From NCBI RefSeq assembly GCF_000759345.1, contig NZ_JPZL01000005.1, positions 1 to 64,000 of the forward strand: DNA of 64,000 nt, read 5' to 3'. Within the stretch, counting starts at the first letter, position 1. Each line of letters opens with the position of its first letter. The notes beneath the pieces are model-generated. The model was not told where the DNA came from. It was given only the letters and a program-made list of their open reading frames with translations, and did no database searches. Shown here piece after piece: positions 52,601 to 60,783 of this stretch. Origin of the DNA: Litchfieldella xinjiangensis (GTDB lineage Bacteria > Pseudomonadota > Gammaproteobacteria > Pseudomonadales > Halomonadaceae). The position numbers and the translations under genes were made by a program.

Positions 52601-53194
52601 TGCAGGCAGCCATAGCTCCGTCAACGGCTGACCCGTAGCGGGCCGGCGATCCTCGACATAGCCGCCGTCCTCGTTGCGGTGTTGCGCCAGGTCGACATCC
52701 CGGAACTGCCACTCGCCCGACTCGGAGACCCCCACCTCGATCTCCCGCCATACGGCTCCCCGATAGTGGATGTACAGGTAGCCTGGGCGACACGGCAGAG
52801 CATGGGTGGCGTCATCCACCAGCGACTGCCAAAAGGCGAGCGGCACAACGGGCTGCACGACATGGTGCTGATGGACAGTGCGCTGCTCATGCTCCTGCCA
52901 GGGCGTGGCTCCCACGTTGCCGAACAGCGGCACCCGTATCGGCTGGCCCTCTTCGCTGACGATTTCCAGCCAGACATTGCGACGCGGTTGCCCTTCCCAG
53001 GCCCAGCCGTGAATACGGCTCAATGGTTCAGGGAGATCCTCTTCCTCGACCGCCTCGGCAAGGGCTGCCTGCTCCTGCTGGTCTTCCAGGTCGAAGAAGA
53101 CGAAGCGGTGGCCCTCAGGATGTTCCTTGCCCATGACCTGAATGAAGAGCTTGGGTTCTTCACACGCCTTGTGCTGGCTCAATTCCTGGCTCAT
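49646..53194 (-). CDS. Large T6SS effector, VasX-like with C-terminal membrane helices
   Basis: An 1182-residue protein directly after vgrG and a DUF4123 chaperone. The N-terminal part has the beta-rich VasX-type block (RPGYLYIHYRGAVWREIEVG). A long helical middle follows, then hydrophobic segments near residues 890-975 (MAGALMAITMTWEAIERL; GATMLMLFSGPVGWVGLALL), and a soluble tail. VasX of V. cholerae is a pore-forming T6SS toxin with the same neighbour arrangement. Similarity here is by architecture and short motifs, so the toxic mechanism is inferred. The ATG forms an ATGA overlap with the DUF4123 stop, with GGAG upstream. The stretch 50500-50780 is AT-rich compared with its surroundings. 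Confidence 0.65.
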   Translation of the reverse strand: MSQELSQHKACEEPKLFIQVMGKEHPEGHRFVFFDLEDQQEQAALAEAVEEEDLPEPLSRIHGWAWEGQPRRNVWLEIVSEEGQPIRVPLFGNVGATPWQEHEQRTVHQHHVVQPVVPLAFWQSLVDDATHALPCRPGYLYIHYRGAVWREIEVGVSESGEWQFRDVDLAQHRNEDGGYVEDRRPATGQPLTELWLPARREMNWLSREVKVAFSDVQWSAARLNHLEANPTAINQRFQSVSLRAASERIASGQLLAADRLVPQRERSPSLETQVAHPPLWTEDLSGSVLSSLYQQALSEQQRFDGGGSDAVNGAWNEANREDSPLKLEVGLRAAAVESVCQANRSTPVQREEAPEPPVWEELPEGSDILEDARQREIPGLVLNDPLFELRHALSQTQLAQNYLSLLLERCASRPHYRSAVMIQKRVMPERIGGESNTLRRFASQPALRYLGGEFHTSVATLARDIGHRLWEFHQTHLADLLGHAAYQRILADYFSLEGSDYVSGFCLAEQCFTALSLDPKRVDTLVDQDIPSLFHTANPAKAQRTLLSLLEDGSREPLHAMCFPDSEAHPVELPFVLPEEETNDGSGRFRAKALAEESERNDVPDKDDLQTFEVSLLAAMAHTSVPGELKRWADALDSVFGKIAESGRNLLGQVADESQRTAMTGRLYLPAFNASRGALHSMLGDLTFQPLGDVDLGRYVLIGVEDVATGMKFGIDTAEREYIARNNHRQFYGEIYRTSDGKLLGGTNKQRLSSMAETGEAREVRFVFAPADSRAADLVRRGSSRIGFAERATDATRLPYIMVVVQAVNLVQSARATKEGWKGRIDILTALIDLSLATFNVSGYMARRHQAPQAAVVRVSNFSQKVMIRNGQANIITRLFPSLIRVNWIASKMAGALMAITMTWEAIERLREGDTDAALAYGMAAAGATMLMLFSGPVGWVGLALLLGGAVGGILLTDGPLEQWIKHGPFGDQRGRAPWLEEPEEAYYRLQGIFANIQVSLRRLSPAERDALLARLGQTHTSPVETAMPIGRLWQDHFDPRQAINTAIEVRSALPGMGVELNDVTVLRLLQGSHYRSPAGSAWRETSSTRIQPLLTQLGAQQITYYVHSPANEPMRGFGTSTEYRWDVQVKFREATQIPLRPSRRIYPAPAPLTEMSDDMSDILSVERADDDYWIKERLNVR

Positions 53195-53997
53195 GTAGCA
53201 CTCCATTGACTGGGGGATTGCGTGGGCGCTTCAACAACGGCTAATGGGTCGTTTTTCTCGCCCAGCGCTTGCTCGAAGCGAGCACTGGCAAGGAAACGGC
53301 GATAGGCTTCCGGATCGTCAAGACTCTCGCCCGGTTGGCGAAACTCCTTCCAAGCCCTCATCACTCGTATATGGCGCTCCAACGCCGCCTCCTGTCCTCG
53401 GGACAGAGCAACGGCTGGCGTCGCTGTCGACTGGGTTACTGCGGTGTGGCCTTGCTCTTCGTGCGGCACCGACTCGTCGTCATCGGCACATAGCGCATGC
53501 CATGCTGACGCCACGGGGTTACGCGGGTGTACTTCGCCATGCCATATCCACCGATCGAGGGGGCCGAACCAGGCCTGGCTGACATACTCGGGGGAACCGA
53601 AGAGCGCTGCCGCGACGTCGGGGTGGTAGTAACGCACCATGCCTTTACGATCACCGTAGAAGGCCACACTCAAGCAGGTGCGTAGATGCCCCAGCACTTC
53701 CTCTTCGGGGGCTTGGCTAGCCACGACGATACCTGGCGCAATGCCCTTTCTCGGATCTTGGGAGAACACCCGGAGCAAGTCACCAATCGCATCGTTCACG
53801 CGTAACACCACGGGACTCCTTTTCAGGAAGTCGGCATAGGGCGTTTCCAGGAACAACCACTCGTACTCGAGTGCCGTCACCTGCCGGTAGAGCGATGACA
53901 GGGTCTGGCCGGTTTCTTCGAGAATCAGCCAGTGGCTCAAGTGACGGCTCTGCTTGCCAAGCAGCTCGAACAATGTATCGGCGTGGCTCATCCTCAT
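53191..53997 (-). CDS. DUF4123 T6SS effector chaperone (Tap/TEC type)
   Basis: A 268-residue protein with the DUF4123 fold: an N-terminal domain (WLILEETGQTLSSLYRQVTA; EYEWLFLETPYADFL) and the conserved central HLRTCLSVAFYGDRKGMVRYYHP with the typical phe/tyr-rich strand. Such chaperones load one effector onto the VgrG encoded beside them. The ATG overlaps the vgrG stop (ATGA), and the gene's stop overlaps the effector start, so VgrG, chaperone and effector are made in step. An ATG at 53991 is an alternative start. Confidence 0.85.
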   Translation of the reverse strand: MRMSHADTLFELLGKQSRHLSHWLILEETGQTLSSLYRQVTALEYEWLFLETPYADFLKRSPVVLRVNDAIGDLLRVFSQDPRKGIAPGIVVASQAPEEEVLGHLRTCLSVAFYGDRKGMVRYYHPDVAAALFGSPEYVSQAWFGPLDRWIWHGEVHPRNPVASAWHALCADDDESVPHEEQGHTAVTQSTATPAVALSRGQEAALERHIRVMRAWKEFRQPGESLDDPEAYRRFLASARFEQALGEKNDPLAVVEAPTQSPSQWSAT

Positions 53998-56132
53998 GAC
54001 GCTGCATGCCCCCTGCAAGGGCAGTCGGAGAGGGGACAGTTTCCATCACGCTGCATCTGGCAGCGCTCGATCATGGGGATGTCTTCGGCCATGGCCTGGT
54101 CGAGGCGCTTGCCGAAAACCGGCCCCATGGTGACATCCTCGTGCACTTCATCCTGCGCCTCCTTCGGCAACGCCGGCATCTCGACCGCTTGCCCCGAACC
54201 ACTGCCCGGACTACCGCCGGAGTTGATCTTGACCTGGGCACCAACGATGGTGACGCCGCTGGGGTCGAGCTTGACGAAGCTACCGCCGGCCTTGAGGGTG
54301 ATCTCGGCGCCAGCGTCTATCACGACTTTCATGCCCGCCTTGTGGTGCACTTCCTGGCCGGCTGCGACCAGCTGGGCACGACCGTATTTTTCATGGCGGG
54401 TAGCATCGACGATCAAATGGTCATCGCCATCGATCTGGGTGTGGCGTTGGCCGTGAATCGTCAGGTGGTCATCGCTGTGAATCTCGCTTACGCGGTTGTG
54501 ATGCACGCTGAGAAAGCTGTCGTTTCCAATCTCCTCGGTGCGGTCGTGGTTGGTCAGTAGCTCCAGGTCTTTCTGGGCATGCGCCCAGATCTGCTCTTCA
54601 CCCGCTTCGTCCTCGAAGCGCAGTTCGTTGAAACCCTCGCCCTTGTGGCTCTGGGTGCGAATCACCGTGCGCGTCTTGTGTTCGGGCAGGGCATAGGGCG
54701 GCGTGTTGACGGCGTGGTAGGTGCGCCCGGTGATCAGCGGCTGGTCGGGGTCGCCTTCAAGGAAGGAGACGATCACCTCGTGGCCGATGCGCGGAATCGC
54801 CATCGCCCCGTAGCCACCGCCGGCCCAGCCCTGGCTGACCCTGATCCAGGCACTCGCGGTGTCGTCAGGGGCCGCATAGCGATCCCAGGGGAACTGCACC
54901 TTGACCCGGCCGTGCTCGTCGCAGTGGATCTCTTCGCCCTCGGGGCCGACCACGAAGGCGACCTGCGGGCCGTCGACGCGTGGCTTGGGATTGGGCGTGG
55001 GGCGCCAGGCGCTATCGCCGGGGGTGAGCACCAATTGGTTGTAATAACGCGTCATGGCTTCTGAACCTGCCCGGCCCTGCAGGCTTGGCTGAGTGAAGCC
55101 ATCCTCTTCCAGGGCCTGGGGCTGTTCACCGTGATGGATCACTTCGACTACCTGCCAGTCGCGGTTGAGACTGTCGGCGTCGTGGTCGGTCAGGGTGAAT
55201 CGGTGCCCCGGGGCAAGCTCGGGCAGGTCGCTCTCGGCGCGGCAGGTCAGGGCGTCGTGGCGCAGCGCTTCCAGGCGGATACGCGTGAATGGCTGACCCG
55301 ACGCATCGGCCTTGAAGCGGCCGGGGTAATCGTAGTGTTCGTAGTCGTCTCTCCTCTGCGCGTGAGTTTCAAGGTCAGCCCCGGCGTGTTCGTGCAGTTG
55401 TGCGTAGCCGGGGTTCTTGAACGAGTAGTCCTTGAGCGTGGCGCTGGCCGGGGCGACCCGGGCCACCTGCTTGAGTCTGCGCACATGGCGCGTTGGCGCC
55501 GTGCCCCCCGCGCGGCTGTGATAGCTGCGCTCGCCCACGTGGGTCAGCATCTGCGGGTCGTCGGCGAACACCAGACGGTGGACGCCCTCGCCGCTCTCAC
55601 CCCCTTGGGTACTGAACTCATGGAAATAGAACAGCCCCTCTTCGGCGGCCAGGCGCTCGATGAAGGCCAGGTCCGTCTCGCGATACTGCACGCAGTATTC
55701 ACGCTCGGCGGGCTCGCGGGTCACAGCGAAGGCCACGTCACGAATACCGCGCTCGTCGCACAGGGTGTTGATGATGGTCAGTGGCGAGACGTGCTGGAAG
55801 ATGCGTGAATTGTGACGCAACGACAGCCGCCACAGGGCGGGGCGCAGCACCAGCGAATAGAAGGTACGCCGATGGCCGCGGTCGCCCCGGCTGAACTCGG
55901 TGGCGATACCATTCACCCGGCGCAGGGCCGTGCCGTCCTGCCAGACGGTCAGCGTCAGGGCGCGATCGAGAAAGGTCTCGGGGGTGAGGTCGCCGTCGCG
56001 GCTGGCGAATTCGATGGCCAGCTCGAAGGGCGACGAGAGCGCTTCGCGGTGGGTGAATTCGATGACGGCCAGGTCGAGGACGTCCTGTCCGGGAAGGGTC
56101 AGGGTGAACTGAAGTCCGGTCTGATGGGCCAT
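53994..56132 (-). CDS. vgrG: T6SS spike protein VgrG (TssI)
   Basis: A 712-residue trimeric spike protein. It contains the gp27-like base (FTLTLPGQDVLDLAVIEFTH), the gp5-like OB domain (EEIHCDEHGRVKVQFPWD) and a C-terminal beta-helix of short repeats (NRVSEIHSDDHLTIHGQR). The tail carries four to five cysteines (CQMQRDGNCPLSDCPC), an unusual ending that may help bind the chaperone-effector. No fused effector domain is seen. The start at 56132 follows GGAGAGG. Confidence 0.92.
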   Translation of the reverse strand: MAHQTGLQFTLTLPGQDVLDLAVIEFTHREALSSPFELAIEFASRDGDLTPETFLDRALTLTVWQDGTALRRVNGIATEFSRGDRGHRRTFYSLVLRPALWRLSLRHNSRIFQHVSPLTIINTLCDERGIRDVAFAVTREPAEREYCVQYRETDLAFIERLAAEEGLFYFHEFSTQGGESGEGVHRLVFADDPQMLTHVGERSYHSRAGGTAPTRHVRRLKQVARVAPASATLKDYSFKNPGYAQLHEHAGADLETHAQRRDDYEHYDYPGRFKADASGQPFTRIRLEALRHDALTCRAESDLPELAPGHRFTLTDHDADSLNRDWQVVEVIHHGEQPQALEEDGFTQPSLQGRAGSEAMTRYYNQLVLTPGDSAWRPTPNPKPRVDGPQVAFVVGPEGEEIHCDEHGRVKVQFPWDRYAAPDDTASAWIRVSQGWAGGGYGAMAIPRIGHEVIVSFLEGDPDQPLITGRTYHAVNTPPYALPEHKTRTVIRTQSHKGEGFNELRFEDEAGEEQIWAHAQKDLELLTNHDRTEEIGNDSFLSVHHNRVSEIHSDDHLTIHGQRHTQIDGDDHLIVDATRHEKYGRAQLVAAGQEVHHKAGMKVVIDAGAEITLKAGGSFVKLDPSGVTIVGAQVKINSGGSPGSGSGQAVEMPALPKEAQDEVHEDVTMGPVFGKRLDQAMAEDIPMIERCQMQRDGNCPLSDCPCRGHAAS

Positions 56133-56133
56133 G

Positions 56134-56421
56134 TCAGCTTCCCTCTCCTGTGGCCGAGCCAATCACCACACCTCCGCAGCTCACCGCGTGACCGGTGAGT
56201 GCGGCGGGCTTACCGTCGATCAGAATGCTGTCCGAGCCTTCCGCGATGGTTCTGGGGTGTGGCGAGTGCTTGGGTTTGTCGTGGGGCGCCAGAGGATCGC
56301 CCTGACGCGCCGCCGGTTTGCCGTCGATGATCACTGTGGGGCTACCGGCAGTGACCGGCGTCGGCGGGAAACCGTCATGGTCGGTGCCTTGGTCGCCCAC
56401 GAGTACGAGATTGCGTCCCAT
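56134..56421 (-). CDS. PAAR-repeat spike-tip protein
   Basis: A 95-residue protein that caps the VgrG needle. The typical pattern is present: VVVIGDQGTDHDGFPP-like start, VIIDGKPAARQGDPLAPHD and ILIDGKPAALTGHAVSCGG with metal-binding His/Cys. AAGGAG precedes the ATG. It ends only one base before vgrG. Confidence 0.92.
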   Translation of the reverse strand: MGRNLVLVGDQGTDHDGFPPTPVTAGSPTVIIDGKPAARQGDPLAPHDKPKHSPHPRTIAEGSDSILIDGKPAALTGHAVSCGGVVIGSATGEGS

Positions 56422-56454
56422 CGGTCCATCTCCTTGTTTATGCGCAGCGGCGCG

Positions 56455-57039
56455 TCAGTCGTGCCACTCGGCCGGCGCCTGGAAAGTCGCTATGCCTGTG
56501 GCATCGATGTACATACGCTGGAAGCCGGCCTGTACAAGACTGCTCACTGCGGCATGGCAAGCCATTGGGAGCCGTGCATGCACTGGCATGCCTCGCAGGG
56601 TACGGCGAGTTTCGGCCAACAGCCGTGCTCCATGTCCACTGCCTTGCCACTGCGGTTCAATGAAAAAGAAACGCAACTGCCAAGCCACTTCCTCACTGGG
56701 GCGACAGACAAGCGCCATCCCTAGCGGCGCCCCATCGCCATGCCGTAGGGTCAATAGCTGGCCCTGCCAATGCGCCACACGTTCATTTTCTCGCTGCAGC
56801 CAGACACCCCGGGAAACGGTGTGGGTCAGGACATGGCGTAGCGTCTCGATCCGAGATTCATCGCGCAGGACCCAAGGGGAATGGCCTTGATCATCGGCAC
56901 GCCTCGCTGCCCCGAGAAACGCCTCGATATCCCCTGCGGTTCCAGCCGCCAAGGGAGCTACTTCCTTGCCGACCGCGGTGGGGGGCACCGCCACAGGAAT
57001 GCTCCTTGGGCGCCAGAGGCGCTTAAGCGTCGTCAGCAT
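56455..57039 (-). CDS. GNAT-fold N-acetyltransferase within the T6SS operon
   Basis: A 194-residue protein with the GNAT acetyl-CoA motif (LRFFFIEPQWQGSGHGARLL) preceded by the beta-strand GAPLGMALVCRPSEEVAW. Its start overlaps the tssM stop by 17 bases, so it belongs to the T6SS transcript. Acetyltransferases are not core T6SS parts. It may modify an effector, an immunity protein or a structural subunit; substrate unknown. Confidence 0.82.
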   Translation of the reverse strand: MLTTLKRLWRPRSIPVAVPPTAVGKEVAPLAAGTAGDIEAFLGAARRADDQGHSPWVLRDESRIETLRHVLTHTVSRGVWLQRENERVAHWQGQLLTLRHGDGAPLGMALVCRPSEEVAWQLRFFFIEPQWQGSGHGARLLAETRRTLRGMPVHARLPMACHAAVSSLVQAGFQRMYIDATGIATFQAPAEWHD

Positions 57040-60000
57040 GGCGCACTCCCTGGGCGTACAAGGCGGTGGGCAGTTGGAAACCGGCCACCAGCGGACGAGT
57101 GAAGGGGTTGCGCCCCCCTTCTGCCTGCAGGCGATAGCGCATCACCCCGCCATCGACTGAAAAGCGCAGTTCCAGATCGCGTTCGCTGGCCCCGATCACC
57201 TCGGCTTCGTCAAGCAAGCGGAACCAGGCCCAGGCCCCATCACGGGTCAAGCTGCGCGGCGAGCGGTTGACGGTGCTAGGAACCAGGGTGACGCGACTTT
57301 CATTGCCCGCACGCAAGGCATTGGGCCAGATCATCGGTACATTCTGGCTGGCGTGATGGGCATATTCGATCAACTGCCCATCGACACTGATCACGCTGCG
57401 TCGCTTATCGGGACTGAGGCTGACCGGCTCGAGGCTGAACGCCACATCGAGCATGCCGTCGCGGCCGAAGTAAGCTTCCCGAATACGTTGGCCACGCTGC
57501 ACGGCGCTCAGCACGTGATCGCTGAGCAGCGAGTAACCATTGGCGTCTTGCATCTGTTCCGGCGCCGCCTCGATGAACGGACGCAGGTTATCCTTGTAGA
57601 AGCTGTCGAGTGTGCCGCCCGGGCCGAAAAACGCTTCGAAGTCGGCCAGCGCCACGTCGCGCGTAGCCCTCGGGTCGAGCGGGTAACGTCCGGCAAGCTG
57701 CGCTTGATAGGGGGCCACGACATCATCCAGCCACTGGCGCTCCAGATGACTGATGGCACTGGCCATGAGCAACTGCCAGCTTTGATCGGCCAGGCTCGAG
57801 AGCATGCGATCCATCGGTGCGGGCATCTCTTCGGCGATACGCTGCAGCGTGTGGATCGGGTCGCCGCCACTCAAGGCCAGGCGATCACGCGCCTGAACGA
57901 ACGCAGCATGCCCGGGATCGCTGGCGCCCTGGATCTGACGCAAGTAGTCGCGCAATTCGCCAATCGCCTTCTTGACCTCGGCAAGTGCGGCCGGGTTGCT
58001 ACCGCGCGCCTGAAGCAAGTCGTTGAGCGGAGCGAAGTGCCGTTCAATATCGCTGGCCAACCGGTAACGCGGAGAACGTTCCAGCGCCTGACGCGAGGCA
58101 TCGTCCCCTTCCGGCAACTCCGGATAAAGGCGGGTATGTGTCGATACTTCACCCAGCAGGCGATCCAACGGGCGGCTGGCACCCAGCAGCGTGTCGGCTA
58201 CCACCACGGCCTGGGGAATGTCGGGGATGGGCACCAGCTCGACGTTGTCCAAGGCTTGGCGCCAGGTTAGATGGTAGTCGCCGATATAGCGCTCACGCAG
58301 GGCATCGCGCAGCTGGCGGTTATCGGCCTCGCTGAAGGCGATATCGTCGCGTTGGCCGAGCACCCACAAGTCGATCATCGCGAGCTCGGTGGACTGATCG
58401 ACTTCCTTGAGGAAATAGCCTTCGAAGCCGTTGCGGGTCAACAGGCTGGGAATATGGATCTTGGCAGGGTCATCGTTGCGGGCCATGAACACGGCACTGA
58501 AGGCGGGGCCCACCCCTTGGCGCAAGTCGAGCGTGGCGCCGCGGCGTCGATCGCTTCCAGCCTTGAGCGTGGCGTAAACGCGTTCGCTCATGGGCTGACG
58601 CGAGAGTTCCTCCTGCGCGGCTACCAGGCTGCCACGTAGCGGTGCCATGGCCAGCATGGCCTGCTCATCACCGGCGGCGACGAGCCCCTCAAGGTTGGTA
58701 TAAGCCAGGGCGTAGTCGAGATGATCAAGCAAACGTTCCTGAACACTGCCACGCTGGGGGAATTGGCGCTGCCAGCGGTCTGCCATGTATTCACGGACCC
58801 GCTCAGGCTGACGCCCGCTGGCATCTGACATCATGCGCAGGATACGCAACAGCGCGAGCTTGTCGTTGCTGTTCGGAGCGGCGCGATTCATGTCATCCAT
58901 GACACCGATCATCAAGGACGGCAGGAAATGGTACTCGAGCACGGACAGGTAGGCGTTTTCCACCCGGCGCCCGACGAGACGTCCCTGATAAAGACCCATA
59001 TCGGCGATGATCGGGATATGTTCGCGGTAGTCGCCGAACTCAAGCGTCGCGCTGCGCAGCCGATCAAGCGGCTCGAGCAGGCTGTAACCGGTGGGGTCGT
59101 CGCTTTGCAATTCATCGGGCTCGGTGGCCATGTAAGCAGCCGCTTTATGCTCCACGGCTGCCAGCGCACTGGCATTCTTCTGATAGAAGTGGCTCCAGCC
59201 CCCCACCATCACCGCACCGCCAAATAGGCACGCCATGACGGTAGCCCGTCTCAGGCTGCGGCGGCGCTGGGTCGCGCGCGCGTTGTCGCCAGCCAGACCC
59301 GCCTCGGGGTAGATGACCTTGTCGAATAGTTCTTCGGTGAAATAGAGCGCACTCCGCGCGGCCCGATGCGCAGGCTGCACGCTTTCGGCCATGCCATAGC
59401 GTCGCGCCGCTGCGTCGACGAAGGGGTCTTCCGGCACCCCCTGTTGATAGACGGATGTGAAGTAGGTGCCTCGCACCATGGCGGCGGTGGAGAAACGATC
59501 GTTGGAGAGCGCTTCGCGCAAGAAACCCAGCAACACATCGCGCAACCCGGCCAACTGACGAACGAAACGGAACACCGAGGCGCGCTCTTCACGGTCGCGG
59601 CATTCGGCCAGCAATGTGGGCAAGCTGGCATTGAGTCGCTCGAGCAGCGCATCGAAGGCGGTGGCGAACTCTTCTTCCCACTGCCCGGGTGTTTCGAGAG
59701 AGGCGGGGCTGAACGTGAACCCCAGCGGCGCCCGACGCGCATCACGCGAGTAGTGACGGAAAAATTCATCGAAGCCGTGCAGCAGGTCCATCTTGCTGAA
59801 AGCGACATATACCGGCAGCCGGGCGGCATGGCGCTCCATCAGTTCGCGCAGACGGGCGCGCAATAGCGACGCATAGGCCTTGCGTACCGCCACCCGCGCA
59901 TCGCTCAGGCGGGCCAAATCGAGAACCAGCACCACTCCGTCGAGCGGACGTTGCGGTCGGTTGCGTTCCAGCCAACCGACAAAATGATCCCACTGGCGGC

Positions 60001-60685
60001 TTTCGAGCTCCTGCGGCTCGCCGCCTTCCAGCGTCCCTTGGGTCAGGAGTTCGCCATCCGGGTCGATCAGCACCGCCTTGTTGCCAATCCACCAGTCGAA
60101 GCCGTAGCGGCTTTTCTTGCCACGACCGGAAGCCCTCATGACGTGCGTCAGGGCGAAGTCCTGGCCGGAGCGGTTGATCAGGCTGGTCTTGCCAGCGTTC
60201 TCGACGCCCATGACCAGATACCAGGGCAACTTGTAGCGAGCGCCATGGCCGCCGCCTAGACTAGACGTCAGTTCAGCCAGGGCATCATCCAGCGTCGCTT
60301 CCTGGCGCTCGATTTCGGCTTGGGCCGGGTCGAGTTGCAGCCGCTCGGCATGCTGGCGCTCGGCATTCATCTCGCGCAAGCGACGCGCCAGGCGTACGCC
60401 CCAAACCACCGCCACCAGGGTGGCCAGCGCCAGCGTAGCCAAGAGGCGATTGAGCCAGGGGCCAAGCGGCCTTCCGCCTCCCAACTCCCACAGGGGCCCA
60501 AGCCACCAGATCGCCACCACCGTGGCCAATACCAGCAGTCCCCACAGCGCGACCGAGAGGCGTGAAGCCTGTTTAGCCACGCCCTGGGCCTTGTTACCGT
60601 GCGCCTTGGCCAGGTTGGCATTCGCTTGTGCGCGTGATGCGCCGGGTACGAATCGGCTCAGCGCCGCCTTGATTGCTCCCCACAT
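57023..60685 (-). CDS. tssM: T6SS membrane-complex protein TssM (IcmF/VasK)
   Basis: A 1220-residue inner-membrane protein of the trans-envelope complex. Two N-terminal helices (about 45-90) precede a cytosolic NTPase-like domain with Walker A GVENAGKTSLIN near residue 160. A third helix near 490 (ATVMACLFGGAVMVGGW) is followed by the large periplasmic region and the C-terminal IcmF_C domain. The Walker motif is intact. TssL and TssJ partners are not in the window. Confidence 0.95.
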   Translation of the reverse strand: MWGAIKAALSRFVPGASRAQANANLAKAHGNKAQGVAKQASRLSVALWGLLVLATVVAIWWLGPLWELGGGRPLGPWLNRLLATLALATLVAVVWGVRLARRLREMNAERQHAERLQLDPAQAEIERQEATLDDALAELTSSLGGGHGARYKLPWYLVMGVENAGKTSLINRSGQDFALTHVMRASGRGKKSRYGFDWWIGNKAVLIDPDGELLTQGTLEGGEPQELESRQWDHFVGWLERNRPQRPLDGVVLVLDLARLSDARVAVRKAYASLLRARLRELMERHAARLPVYVAFSKMDLLHGFDEFFRHYSRDARRAPLGFTFSPASLETPGQWEEEFATAFDALLERLNASLPTLLAECRDREERASVFRFVRQLAGLRDVLLGFLREALSNDRFSTAAMVRGTYFTSVYQQGVPEDPFVDAAARRYGMAESVQPAHRAARSALYFTEELFDKVIYPEAGLAGDNARATQRRRSLRRATVMACLFGGAVMVGGWSHFYQKNASALAAVEHKAAAYMATEPDELQSDDPTGYSLLEPLDRLRSATLEFGDYREHIPIIADMGLYQGRLVGRRVENAYLSVLEYHFLPSLMIGVMDDMNRAAPNSNDKLALLRILRMMSDASGRQPERVREYMADRWQRQFPQRGSVQERLLDHLDYALAYTNLEGLVAAGDEQAMLAMAPLRGSLVAAQEELSRQPMSERVYATLKAGSDRRRGATLDLRQGVGPAFSAVFMARNDDPAKIHIPSLLTRNGFEGYFLKEVDQSTELAMIDLWVLGQRDDIAFSEADNRQLRDALRERYIGDYHLTWRQALDNVELVPIPDIPQAVVVADTLLGASRPLDRLLGEVSTHTRLYPELPEGDDASRQALERSPRYRLASDIERHFAPLNDLLQARGSNPAALAEVKKAIGELRDYLRQIQGASDPGHAAFVQARDRLALSGGDPIHTLQRIAEEMPAPMDRMLSSLADQSWQLLMASAISHLERQWLDDVVAPYQAQLAGRYPLDPRATRDVALADFEAFFGPGGTLDSFYKDNLRPFIEAAPEQMQDANGYSLLSDHVLSAVQRGQRIREAYFGRDGMLDVAFSLEPVSLSPDKRRSVISVDGQLIEYAHHASQNVPMIWPNALRAGNESRVTLVPSTVNRSPRSLTRDGAWAWFRLLDEAEVIGASERDLELRFSVDGGVMRYRLQAEGGRNPFTRPLVAGFQLPTALYAQGVRHADDA

Positions 60686-60783
60686 CTGCCTATCCCTCGT
60701 CCCTGTTGCGTAGTGCCATATCGCCTGCGTCGTCGGCTGCGTATTTTTCTGCCATGTTGTGTGCCGTACCGTTCATGCCATTC

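Noticed and set aside
60686-60783. Small gene between tssA and tssM
   Set aside because: Only antisense or very short frames without ribosome sites.
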